Source: an uncultured Actinobaculum sp.
GTDB lineage: Bacteria; Actinomycetota; Actinomycetes; Actinomycetales; Actinomycetaceae
Assembly: GCA_938020505.1 (NCBI GenBank)
Contig: CALIHR010000007.1
Coordinates: 1-26,634 of the forward strand
DNA: 26,634 bases
Direction: 5' to 3'
Positions 20,893 through 26,634 of the stretch are shown here, one piece after another. A program made the translations under genes and the position numbers. Numbering within the stretch: position 1 is the first letter of the stretch; each line of letters opens with the position of its first letter. The notes beneath the pieces were generated by a model. The model worked only from the letters and a program-made list of their open reading frames with translations. It made no database searches and was not told the DNA's origin.

Positions 20893-21324
20893 TCAGACCT
20901 CTTCCAGAGCTTTTTCCATGGTCGGCCAGTTGTCGGTCTCGACGTCCAACTTCCAGGGGCCGTAGTCCGCTTCGTAATTGGGTATCCAGACGAAATGCCT
21001 GTCGGATCCCATCCCCAGGAACATGGACGTCCAGCATGGGAAACCGGCGTCGGAGAGTCTCTTAGTCCAAAGGAGCGCCTCCGTCGACAGTTCATGCTGT
21101 TCTAGGTCCGGAATCCACTCGGCGTAATGCTTTCCGTTCCATATAACGGTTGAATACGTGAGCAGGCTGCCGGCGTCGCGATCGAAATTGAGTATCAGTC
21201 CGAGTTTGCTCCAGCCATCGGCGGCTTCCTCCGCGGTGCGGCTGAGGATTCCGAGCAGCTTGAATGTGTACTCGTCGTCGATGTCCTGTGACGGTGGGAT
21301 GTTGCTCGCGTTAGATTCGGTCAT
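20893..21324 (-). CDS. Candidate immunity protein of the type VII toxin
   Basis: A 143-residue acidic, soluble protein with many Trp residues (near 38, 63, 70, 86, 98, 113, 123 and 133), no signal peptide and no membrane helix. It lies directly downstream of, and in the same direction as, a polymorphic toxin gene. That is the standard place for the immunity gene that protects the producer. The layout with a WSKLGLILNF strand, NGKHY, and a Trp-rich C-terminus faintly recalls the DUF600/YezG immunity proteins of LXG nucleases, but I cannot confirm the family. A weak ribosome site (GAAAGAA) precedes the ATG. The 175-bp gap to the toxin might hold a promoter of its own. Confidence 0.6.
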   Translation of the reverse strand: MTESNASNIPPSQDIDDEYTFKLLGILSRTAEEAADGWSKLGLILNFDRDAGSLLTYSTVIWNGKHYAEWIPDLEQHELSTEALLWTKRLSDAGFPCWTSMFLGMGSDRHFVWIPNYEADYGPWKLDVETDNWPTMEKALEEV

Positions 21325-21414
21325 TGAAGTTTGCCGTTCTTTCTATTTATATGCTTCTTTCGCGGCGATCGCGATTGGAATGGGCATTCGGTGTTTTGGC
21401 GTGCGAACCGCTTC

Positions 21415-21447
21415 AACGTCGGCATGCTCTAGGCGGACGCCGACATT
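21415..21447 (-). terminator. Weak hairpin after the toxin gene
   Basis: AACGTCGGC (21415-21423) and GCCGACATT (21439-21447) pair with one mismatch around a 15-base loop. It lies in the gap between toxin and immunity genes, about 50 bases after the toxin stop. No T-run is seen, so it may only weaken read-through into the immunity gene. Confidence 0.3.
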
Positions 21448-21499
21448 GACCTGCTCTCAGCCTAAACAGAATGAAGTTGAGGATTAGTCTAGCAGCGGA

Positions 21500-23017
21500 T
21501 CAATTGGAGTAATACTTGGGGTTGACGATGGCTTGCCTCAAGCCCAGCCTGTTGATGCGATCGCACGAGACAGTGAATCCAGAGGGGCGTCCTTGGGCAT
21601 TGTGGCCAGACTCTTCGACGGAGAAGCGGCGCTGCCCGGAGGCTTCAAGCATAGGCTTTTCGTACTCCGTGTAGAATCTGCCGCGATTGAGACTGTGTTC
21701 TTGGGCAGCGAAGGTCAGCGCATTTTCTTGGCGTTCGAGATTCCTAACAGCTGTTCTTTCGTTCGGAGAGAGGCTCTTGAGCGCATCTCCCCAATTTTGC
21801 GCGGGATGGTTGGGGTCCTCCAGATTCTTCCGCATTTTTGCCAGGGGATCTTGTGCGTCGACATGGCGACCGCCGAAAGCGTCTGTGAAAGGATAATCCT
21901 TGTCAAGGAGGCGCGCTCGCGTGGGCGGCAGCACTTGGACGTTGGCCATGTGTCCGGCGTCGTCTCCAGAGTGGGCGAGTCCATGGTTCCTTCCGAACAT
22001 CGACCGATCGGCTTCGTCCGCCTTCTGGAGCCCGCCTTCGAGGTGGTGGTTTAGATCGCTGGGCACTGTGTCCTCGCGGGCATTGACCACGTTTGAGTCA
22101 TTGAATCGTCCTTCGGTTCGCAAACGGTTTCCATTGGCGTCGAAAAATACATCAACATAACTTCCGTTTCCGTTAGGTCCACCATTGTACGTCCAACGTC
22201 TTTCAACGCTCCCCCCGGGGGATATCGGATCGGGTTTGGGAGGCATTTTGATCTCTTTTGTCCCGCCCTTGATTTTCGCCAGGGCGTCTTTCAGGCGCGT
22301 AAACAGTCCCGACAGATTGTCGGAGAGCTTCGAAAGCCTCTTTCCCGAGGACAGAAGATCGTCGACGTACCTGCGGAGTTTGCCCGCCCATTCCAAGGCC
22401 AAAGACGCGACGTCCGTGACAATCTTGGGGGCCAGGGTGCCGCAGGAAATGGCCAATTCGACGGCTTTCGCCGCAATGGACGAGACGATGTCGGCGATCG
22501 CGTCGCGAACCAAGTCGTGGACGACCTGGACGATCGTCGAAGCCACGCCCAGGGCGGTGGACATTGCGTTCGAGCAGGTTCCGGCGAGTTCGACGTGCTT
22601 GGCGATGTCGGTTTGCAGGGCGCTGTAGGCGGCGATTCCCATGCCTTCTTGCCCCTCGAGGTCGTTCGTTACGGACCTCGCCAGATCGGCGGAGTTGGTT
22701 TGCAGCGACTCGCCTGTGGACGTCCATGTGGCCGCGAAGCCTTGGACTTCCCCCGGATTGCCCGTGAGCTCGTTCAGCCAGTCCTTGAGCGGCGACATGT
22801 GGTCGAGAAGCCACGAGATTCCCCACGACATGAGGGTTTGGAGCGGGTCCGACACAAGTTGCTGCACGTCCATGGACGTGCCGAAGACTGCCAGGGATTC
22901 GGCGACCCAGGAGTTGCTTTCCATGGCTTCATTGAGATCCTGTCCGTCCTCGATGAGGCCGAGGCCCGACAGCGGCGACGCTTCCACGGGGCCGGACACC
23001 GACGCTTGGGCCGCCAT
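21500..23017 (-). CDS. Type VII-associated polymorphic toxin with probable DNA/RNA non-specific endonuclease tip
   Basis: A 505-residue protein. About the first 270 residues form a WXG/LXG-like helical domain (W in ATWTSTGESLQ, long helices from 100 to 260). A Pro-rich linker follows (PPKPDPISPGG, near 280), then a C-terminal toxin of about 220 residues. In the toxin, YVDVFFDANGNRL, then DDAGHM (H356), and further on EHSLNRGRFYTEYEKPM (N444) and RPSGF fit the layout of the Endo_NS_2 His-Me-finger nucleases. H356 and N444 would be catalytic. The start follows the EspC-like gene with a one-base overlap (TGATG), so the two are cotranslated and probably co-secreted. A nuclease killing neighbour cells is inferred. 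The exact nuclease family is my reading, not a search result. Confidence 0.8.
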   Translation of the reverse strand: MAAQASVSGPVEASPLSGLGLIEDGQDLNEAMESNSWVAESLAVFGTSMDVQQLVSDPLQTLMSWGISWLLDHMSPLKDWLNELTGNPGEVQGFAATWTSTGESLQTNSADLARSVTNDLEGQEGMGIAAYSALQTDIAKHVELAGTCSNAMSTALGVASTIVQVVHDLVRDAIADIVSSIAAKAVELAISCGTLAPKIVTDVASLALEWAGKLRRYVDDLLSSGKRLSKLSDNLSGLFTRLKDALAKIKGGTKEIKMPPKPDPISPGGSVERRWTYNGGPNGNGSYVDVFFDANGNRLRTEGRFNDSNVVNAREDTVPSDLNHHLEGGLQKADEADRSMFGRNHGLAHSGDDAGHMANVQVLPPTRARLLDKDYPFTDAFGGRHVDAQDPLAKMRKNLEDPNHPAQNWGDALKSLSPNERTAVRNLERQENALTFAAQEHSLNRGRFYTEYEKPMLEASGQRRFSVEESGHNAQGRPSGFTVSCDRINRLGLRQAIVNPKYYSN

Positions 23018-23334
23018 CACTGGCCTCCCATGAGCGTTGTGATCTGGTTGATCGTCTGCGAGTTCACCGTGTCGGCGTCCTCGTAGGAATCGGCGACCGC
23101 CTTCAGATCGCCCACCGTCTTTTCGACTGCCCCCGCGGCGGCGTCGATTGCGAGGTCGGCTACCGTTTTGACGGCGGACAGCGGCGGGACCATGAACGAG
23201 CATAGGAAGCCGAAGGCTCCCCCTCCGAGATTCGTGGCCGCCGAGGCCGACTTCGCGCTGGCCACGCCGTCGCTGATGTCGGCGACTTTCGCCGCGTGGG
23301 CCCGCAGCACGGCGGGCTCTACTTTCACATTCAT
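23017..23334 (-). CDS. EspC-like type VII secretion substrate / partner
   Basis: A 105-residue protein of the WXG100/EspC (type VII secretion target) kind. It starts with a helix (VEPAVLRAHAAKVADISDGV), has a Gly-rich turn (LGGGAFGF), and then a second helix ending in SYEDADTVNSQTINQ. Y84 and D88 form the YxxxD export signal used by ESX/type VII systems. It is expected to pair with the N-terminal domain of the toxin and guide it to a secretion machine encoded elsewhere. The ATG is preceded by GGAGGCAAC and overlaps the YbaB-like stop (ATGA). A slightly earlier ATG (MEAT) is possible. Confidence 0.82.
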   Translation of the reverse strand: MNVKVEPAVLRAHAAKVADISDGVASAKSASAATNLGGGAFGFLCSFMVPPLSAVKTVADLAIDAAAGAVEKTVGDLKAVADSYEDADTVNSQTINQITTLMGGQ

Positions 23335-23765
23335 CGTTGCCTCCATAGATTCGAAATCGCTTTGTGGAATCGGTCGTTGTCGGTGCTGCTTTTGCTCGCA
23401 AGCCGTGTGAGCATCTGCCGCACGCCTTCTTTTGCGACGGCGGAGTCTTCGCCGAGTTCGTCGTAGACCAAAGCGGCGTAGTTGTCCGTCACGTTGCGGC
23501 GGGCTTCGCGGAACGTAGACATGATGAGAGCGGTCAAATCCCTGGTCTTCAGTTCCACGGCGTCGTCGGCGAGCCCGATGCACACAAGGCCGCCGGCGTT
23601 GTTCACCGTTATGGACACCCTGCCGTCCTTGCTCTCGGCGCTTCCCTCCAGTTTGTTTACCTTCTGCATGAGATCTTTTGCGCGGAGGAAATTCTCCTGT
23701 GCCTCGATCATTTTGTTGTCAAGCGTGCTCTGTGCGCGATCAATGCTTGAAAATTCTTGAAGCAT
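23331..23765 (-). CDS. YbaB/EbfC-family protein linked to type VII genes
   Basis: This 144-residue protein has an N-terminal helix (ENFLRAKDLMQKVNKLEGSA) followed by the YbaB/EbfC-type strand-turn-helix (GRVSITVNNAGGLVCIGLADDA, then LTALIMSTFREARRNV). YbaB proteins bind DNA or act as small chaperone-like dimers; related genes (EspL type) are often next to ESX substrates in Actinobacteria. It is the first gene of the module, with AAGAAGGGA eight bases ahead of the ATG. The gene overlaps the EspC-like gene by four bases. The exact role in the toxin module is unknown. Confidence 0.78.
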   Translation of the reverse strand: MLQEFSSIDRAQSTLDNKMIEAQENFLRAKDLMQKVNKLEGSAESKDGRVSITVNNAGGLVCIGLADDAVELKTRDLTALIMSTFREARRNVTDNYAALVYDELGEDSAVAKEGVRQMLTRLASKSSTDNDRFHKAISNLWRQR

Positions 23766-24078
23766 CGTTCCCTTCTTATGGTTCTTAGTTATTGTATTGG
23801 TGGCAAGACCATTCTACGAGGCTACGCGTGTAATTCAGAAATGTAGATCTCCCCAACAGTGAATGCCGAAAAGGTAGTTAATGAATAATTCAATCATATG
23901 TAGATGTGATTGGTTGCGTTCGAATGGGAAATATGGATTTCGTTTGTTGAGAAGTTCTAGAAGGAAAGGGCGAGATTCGATGGGGGCTGTTTTGCGCCTA
24001 AGTTGGGGGCTGCATCCAATTTTCGTCGACCAAAAGCATACCGTTCGGAATCGAATCTTGCTCGCGTCCGGTTTGCCG

Positions 24079-24106
24079 CCTAAACCGCGAAACTTCGCGA
24101 TTTAGG
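24079..24106. repeat. Hairpin in the 24-kb gap
   Basis: CCTAAA (24079-24084) and TTTAGG (24101-24106), plus CGCGAA (24086-24091) and TTCGCG (24094-24099), make a stem with one mismatch and a tight loop. It is about 110 bp before the ABC operon start and might end upstream transcription or be a leftover of a repeat. Confidence 0.5.
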
Positions 24107-24184
24107 CCCTGTTCGGGTTGAGATTCGAGACTTTTCGCGACGTCGGCTCGCTTGCGTCCGGACGATTTCGTGATAGTCTGTTTG

Positions 24185-24206
24185 GCATATACCGCACGGT
24201 ATATGC
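24185..24206. promoter_or_regulatory. Perfect 10-bp-arm palindromic operator before the ABC operon
   Basis: GCATATACCG and CGGTATATGC are perfect mirror arms around a central CA. The dyad lies 37 bp before the preferred ATG of the ABC ATPase, where TATA-rich arms may double as the -10 region. It is long and exact enough to be a dimeric repressor site (TetR, PadR or GntR/YtrA type). No regulator gene is adjacent, so control in trans is inferred. Confidence 0.7.
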
Positions 24207-24243
24207 TTTGCGGAACATGAAAGCGAAAGGAAGGGAAAAGGCG

Positions 24244-25197
24244 ATGGAAAAGGTTCTCGCCGTGCACGGCCTGCACAAGCGCTTCGGCTCCGGCTCGCGC
24301 CTGGTTCGGGCGAACGACGGAATCACGATGGACGTGAAAGCCGGCGAGGTGGTCGGAGTCCTCGGCCACAACGGCGCCGGCAAGACGACGCTCGTCAATC
24401 AGGTCGTCGGGCTGTATAGACCGCACTCGGGCTCGATCGCCGTCGGCGGCGTCGACGTCGTGGCCGAGCCGGAGCTTGCCAGGCGGCTCGTAAGCGTCCA
24501 GGCGCAGGCGAACGTGCCGATCACCGGCATCAGCCCGCGCAAGGCGATTGAGCTGACGGGAAGGATTCGAGGGGGCCGACGCCGGGCGATGCGCGCCCGG
24601 GCCAGCGAACTGATCGACGTCCTCGACATGGGGGAGTGGGCGGACAAGCTCGCGGAGAAGGTCTCCGGCGGCGTCGCCCGCCTGGCCGCCTTTGCCATGG
24701 CGGTGGCTCAGCCGGGGGCGCTCGTCGTCCTCGACGAGCCGACCAACGACGTAGATCCCGTGCGAAGGCGCCTGCTGTGGGACGAGGTTCGCCGGGTTGC
24801 CGAGCGCGGGGCGGCCGTTCTGCTCGTTACGCACAACGTCCGAGAGGCCGAGCGGGCCGTCGACAGCCTCGTGCTCCTCGACCACGGAAAGATCCTCGCC
24901 TCGGGAACGCCCGCCTCGGTCGTCTCCCAATTCGGCGACGGGGTGTACATAGACATCGACGTCGAGCGCGGGCGCGAACCGGTCGTCCCCTCGGCTTGGC
25001 CCGTCGAGAAAGTCGATCCGACGCACATCCGCGTCAAAGTCCATGAGAGCGAGGTGGCCGACGCCGCCGGTTGGGCCGTCAGAGCCCACGAAGCGGGGGA
25101 GATTTCCAGGTACGAGATCGGACCGGTCTCGCTGGAAGAGGTATACGTGGCGCTGACGACCGACGGCGCGGCGAACGCGGAGGAGAAGGCGGCATGA
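24244..25197 (+). CDS. ABC transporter ATP-binding protein (exporter type)
   Basis: A 317-residue ATPase of the CcmA/NatA/DrrA-like group. Walker A is GHNGAGKTT, Walker B is LVVLDEPTNDVDP and the switch region is LVTHNVREAERA. The signature is VSGGVARLA, an atypical form of LSGGxxRR. The C-terminal 90 residues form the extra domain seen in this group (VDPTHIRVKVHE, then EVYVALT). The ATG at 24244 is preceded by GGAAGGG at eight bases; an earlier in-frame ATG at 24217 is less likely. It overlaps the permease start by four bases. Drug, lipid or peptide export is expected; the substrate is unknown. Confidence 0.92.
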   Translation: MEKVLAVHGLHKRFGSGSRLVRANDGITMDVKAGEVVGVLGHNGAGKTTLVNQVVGLYRPHSGSIAVGGVDVVAEPELARRLVSVQAQANVPITGISPRKAIELTGRIRGGRRRAMRARASELIDVLDMGEWADKLAEKVSGGVARLAAFAMAVAQPGALVVLDEPTNDVDPVRRRLLWDEVRRVAERGAAVLLVTHNVREAERAVDSLVLLDHGKILASGTPASVVSQFGDGVYIDIDVERGREPVVPSAWPVEKVDPTHIRVKVHESEVADAAGWAVRAHEAGEISRYEIGPVSLEEVYVALTTDGAANAEEKAA

Positions 25198-26069
25198 CCG
25201 GAGGAGGCAAAATGATCGAAAAAGGCGGCGTTGCTGCGGGCAACGCGATTTCCGCGGGCGGTCCGAACGCGGGAGGGTCCTCGAAAGCCGCAGCGGGCAA
25301 GCCCATTGCGCCCGGCGCATCGGCCAACCGCGCGGTGGGGCCTTTAGGCCAGATCGGCCTGTTTATGCAATGGCAGTTCAGGCGCCATTCAGTCATGATC
25401 CCGGTGATCATCGTTTTGCAGCTGTTCATCGCCGTCACCGTGGTGTTCGGATACAGCTACATCATCGGCGACGTCGGGCGTCAGGAAAGCCTGTACCTTC
25501 TGACGGCGGGTCCCACGCTGTCCATCCTCACGCTCGGTTTTGCGCTGACCACGCAGGCCGTCGGGACGTACCGAACCGAAGGGAGCTTCGACTGGATGCT
25601 CACTCTGCCCCTGGGACGGCTCGCATTCGTCCTCGGCGACCTTTTGGTGTGGGGCCTTGTCGTGCTGCCCGGGCTCGTGATCGGGGCGGGCGTGGGCGCG
25701 CTCCGCTTCGACGTCGACCTGTCGATCACGTGGTGGGCGGTTCCCGGCGCCATGCTGGTCTCACTCATCGCGGCCTCCGTCGGGTACACGGCGGCCGTTC
25801 TGCTCCAGGCGCAAGTCGCGATGCTCGTCGGCCAGCTGTGCATCTTCGTCTCGATGATCTTCGCCCCCATCACCTTCCCCGTCGAAAGGCTGCCGCAATG
25901 GCTCCAAACGGCCCATCAGTGGCTCCCCTTCGAGCCGATGGCGCAGGTCATGCGGGGCGGCATCGCCTCCGAGGACTTCTCGGTTCCCGGGCGCTCGTGG
26001 GTCCTCCTCGCCGCGTGGGGCGTGGTCGGCCTGTTCGCGGTGACCGCCGCGCTTCGCCGTCGAAAGTGA
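25194..26069 (+). CDS. ABC-2-type transporter permease
   Basis: A 291-residue permease with six hydrophobic helices from about residue 65, the usual count for ABC-2 exporters (for example MIPVIIVLQLFIAVTVVFGY and AMLVGQLCIFVSMIFAPITF). The loop FPVERLPQWLQTAHQWLPFEPMAQVMRG is the conserved ABC-2 signature region before the last helix. The first 55 residues are Gly/Ala/Ser-rich and unlike the family. The ATGA overlap with the ATPase stop supports 25194 as the start. However, ATG 25212 has a stronger ribosome site (GGAGGAGG) and is equally likely. It completes a two-gene exporter. Confidence 0.9.
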   Translation: MTGGGKMIEKGGVAAGNAISAGGPNAGGSSKAAAGKPIAPGASANRAVGPLGQIGLFMQWQFRRHSVMIPVIIVLQLFIAVTVVFGYSYIIGDVGRQESLYLLTAGPTLSILTLGFALTTQAVGTYRTEGSFDWMLTLPLGRLAFVLGDLLVWGLVVLPGLVIGAGVGALRFDVDLSITWWAVPGAMLVSLIAASVGYTAAVLLQAQVAMLVGQLCIFVSMIFAPITFPVERLPQWLQTAHQWLPFEPMAQVMRGGIASEDFSVPGRSWVLLAAWGVVGLFAVTAALRRRK

Positions 26070-26172
26070 GGTTGCGCGCCGCGCCGTCGGAAGCGAAGCC
26101 CGCGGCTTAGGCGGAGCGGGGCCGGAGTAAGGCCCGACGTCGCAGCATCGGACGCGGGCCGAGCCGGATCCG

Positions 26173-26210
26173 GGGCCAGCCGCTCATTCACGCGGGCGGC
26201 TGGCCCTTTT
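26173..26210 (+). terminator. Rho-independent terminator after the ABC-2 operon, with duplicated 3' half
   Basis: GGGCCAGCCGC (26173-26183) and GCGGCTGGCCC (26196-26206) form an 11-bp perfect stem with a 12-base loop, followed by TTTT. The segment ACGCGGGCGGCTGGCCC, starting at 26190, is repeated at 26216-26232 with another T-run (GTTTT). The 3' arm therefore occurs twice in a 26-bp tandem arrangement. Confidence 0.82.
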
Positions 26211-26411
26211 CGGCTACGCGGGCGGCTGGCCCGTTTTCGGCGACTTTTCCGACTTTTCAAGAGACCGTGACCAAAAACACGTAATTTTCCCGCTCAAATA
26301 GTGAAATTTCTTCGCTTGGTAACGAAACCCCCGCGCATAATTATGGACGAAGTAAAACCGACCCGGAGCGGGCGCGCGGTTCGCGCTGCCGCCCGGCAGA
26401 TAGGAGCCACA
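26211..26411 (+). promoter_or_regulatory. gdhA upstream region with candidate promoter and leader hairpin
   Basis: TTGGTA (26316-26321) and TAATTA (26338-26343) are 16 bp apart and lie about 70 bp before the gdhA ATG. The leader can fold a GC stem (CGGGCG 26369-26374 with CGCCCG 26390-26395, and an inner CGCG pair). The region 26233-26340 is AT-richer than the genes. No convincing nitrogen-regulator site was identified. Confidence 0.4.
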
Positions 26412-26634
26412 ATGAATGCGCAGGTTGAGAAAGTCTACGAGCAGGTTGTAGCGCGCAACCGCGGCGACCTCGAATTCCACCAGGCGGTGCGCGAGGTCCT
26501 CGACTCGCTCGTGCCGGTGATCGAGAAGCAGCCGCAATACGCCGAGAACGGGCTTCTGGAGCGCTTGGTCGAGCCCGAACGGCAGATCGTCTTCCGCGTG
26601 CCGTGGGTCGACGACGCCGGAAACGTCCAGGTCA
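26412..26634 (+). CDS. gdhA: Glutamate dehydrogenase, N-terminal part (3' end outside window)
   Basis: The first 74 codons of an NADP-type glutamate dehydrogenase, which makes glutamate from 2-oxoglutarate and ammonium. The segment EFHQAVREVLDSLVPVIEKQ, followed by LLERLVEPERQIVFRVPWVDD, is the conserved N-terminal part of the family and matches the start of the E. coli type closely in layout. TAGGAGCC six bases before the ATG is the ribosome site. The catalytic lysine and the nucleotide-binding domain are beyond the window. It stands alone behind the ABC-2 operon terminator. Confidence 0.95.
   Translation, partial: MNAQVEKVYEQVVARNRGDLEFHQAVREVLDSLVPVIEKQPQYAENGLLERLVEPERQIVFRVPWVDDAGNVQV

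Larger units (their letters stand above)
23766..24243. other. AT-richer intergenic region between divergent toxin module and ABC operon
   Basis: A 478-bp gap. The part nearest the YbaB-like gene should hold the toxin-module promoter (TACAAT and TAGAAT boxes on the minus strand, no good -35). The middle (23881-24040) is clearly richer in A and T. A 74-codon open frame at 23881-24105 has atypical codons and no recognisable product. GCTCGCGTCCGG (24060-24071) recurs with one change at 24150-24161. A hairpin lies at 24079-24106 and the ABC operator at 24185-24206. Confidence 0.5.

Noticed and set aside
20558..21037. Open frame on the minus strand across the gap and the immunity gene
   Set aside because: It overlaps the better-supported immunity gene in another frame, has no start signal in the gap, and the protein-like patch there encodes both arms of an inverted repeat.
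23881..24105. 74-codon open frame in the AT-rich gap
   Set aside because: An AAGG-like site precedes it, but codon use is unlike the genome, the product is not recognisable and it ends in a hairpin. Treated as non-coding.
24230..24700. Idea that the second ABC ATPase is inactive because of its VSGGVARLA signature
   Set aside because: Walker A, Walker B and the switch His are intact, and variant signatures occur in active exporters.
26280..26345. GlnR- or AmtR-type nitrogen regulator box before gdhA
   Set aside because: GTGAC and GTAAC words are present but not in the right spacing for either site.

Overview
The window looks like chromosomal DNA of a high-GC Gram-positive (actinobacterial) organism. 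Codons are strongly biased to G or C in the third position in most genes. The two ends carry conserved core genes (purL, gdhA). TetR, GNAT, FtsX-type ABC and YbaB/EspC-type type VII substrate genes are typical of Actinobacteria. The proteins would fit a member of the Actinomycetaceae, but this is an impression from protein style and not a database result. No rRNA, tRNA, CRISPR array or recognisable insertion sequence was seen.

Layout. (1) 3-1001: 3' part of purL (purine synthesis), with an unusual Ala-rich insertion. (2) 1220-2628 (-): two overlapping genes for unknown multi-pass membrane proteins. (3) 2824-3378 (+): a GNAT acetyltransferase whose 3' end may be frameshifted, convergent with (4) 3480-4772 (-), a GH13 alpha-amylase-family enzyme with its own promoter and a LacI-like operator at the predicted start site. 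(5) 4991-8355 (-): a tight FGGY kinase / 2-hydroxyacid dehydrogenase / class II aldolase operon for an unidentified sugar or sugar acid. It is divergent from (6) 8632-10127 (+), a DeoR regulator coupled to a TetR regulator. (7) 10233-11087 (-): a TetR regulator with a long helical N-terminal extension.

(8) 11482-14992 (+): an AAA+ ATPase translationally coupled to a subtilisin-like serine protease. The architecture resembles the IetA/IetS pair, known as a plasmid stability/incompatibility system and counted among antiphage systems. The ATPase ends in a helix-turn-helix, and the pair lies between two inverted copies of a perfect 11-bp sequence (11472-11482 and 15003-15013). This is the strongest candidate for an unusual system here.

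(9) 15261-20627 (+): a TetR / MFS exporter / FtsX-type ABC permease / ABC ATPase operon. It has a near-textbook promoter and a perfect dyad operator, so it reads as a self-regulated export or resistance operon. (10) 20893-23765 (-): a type VII secretion-associated polymorphic toxin module: YbaB-like protein, EspC-like substrate with a YxxxD signal, a toxin with a probable His-Me-finger nuclease tip, and a candidate immunity protein. (11) 24244-26069 (+): a second ABC exporter (ATPase and permease) behind a perfect 10-bp-arm palindrome with no regulator gene beside it. (12) 26412-end (+): start of NADP-type glutamate dehydrogenase gdhA.

The accessory parts (AAA/protease pair, toxin module, the membrane gene pair and the 23.8-24.2 kb gap) appear by eye less GC-rich than the metabolic genes, which fits acquired DNA. 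Several otherwise ordinary proteins carry Ala/Gly/Ser/Pro-rich insertions or tails, which seems to be a habit of this genome.
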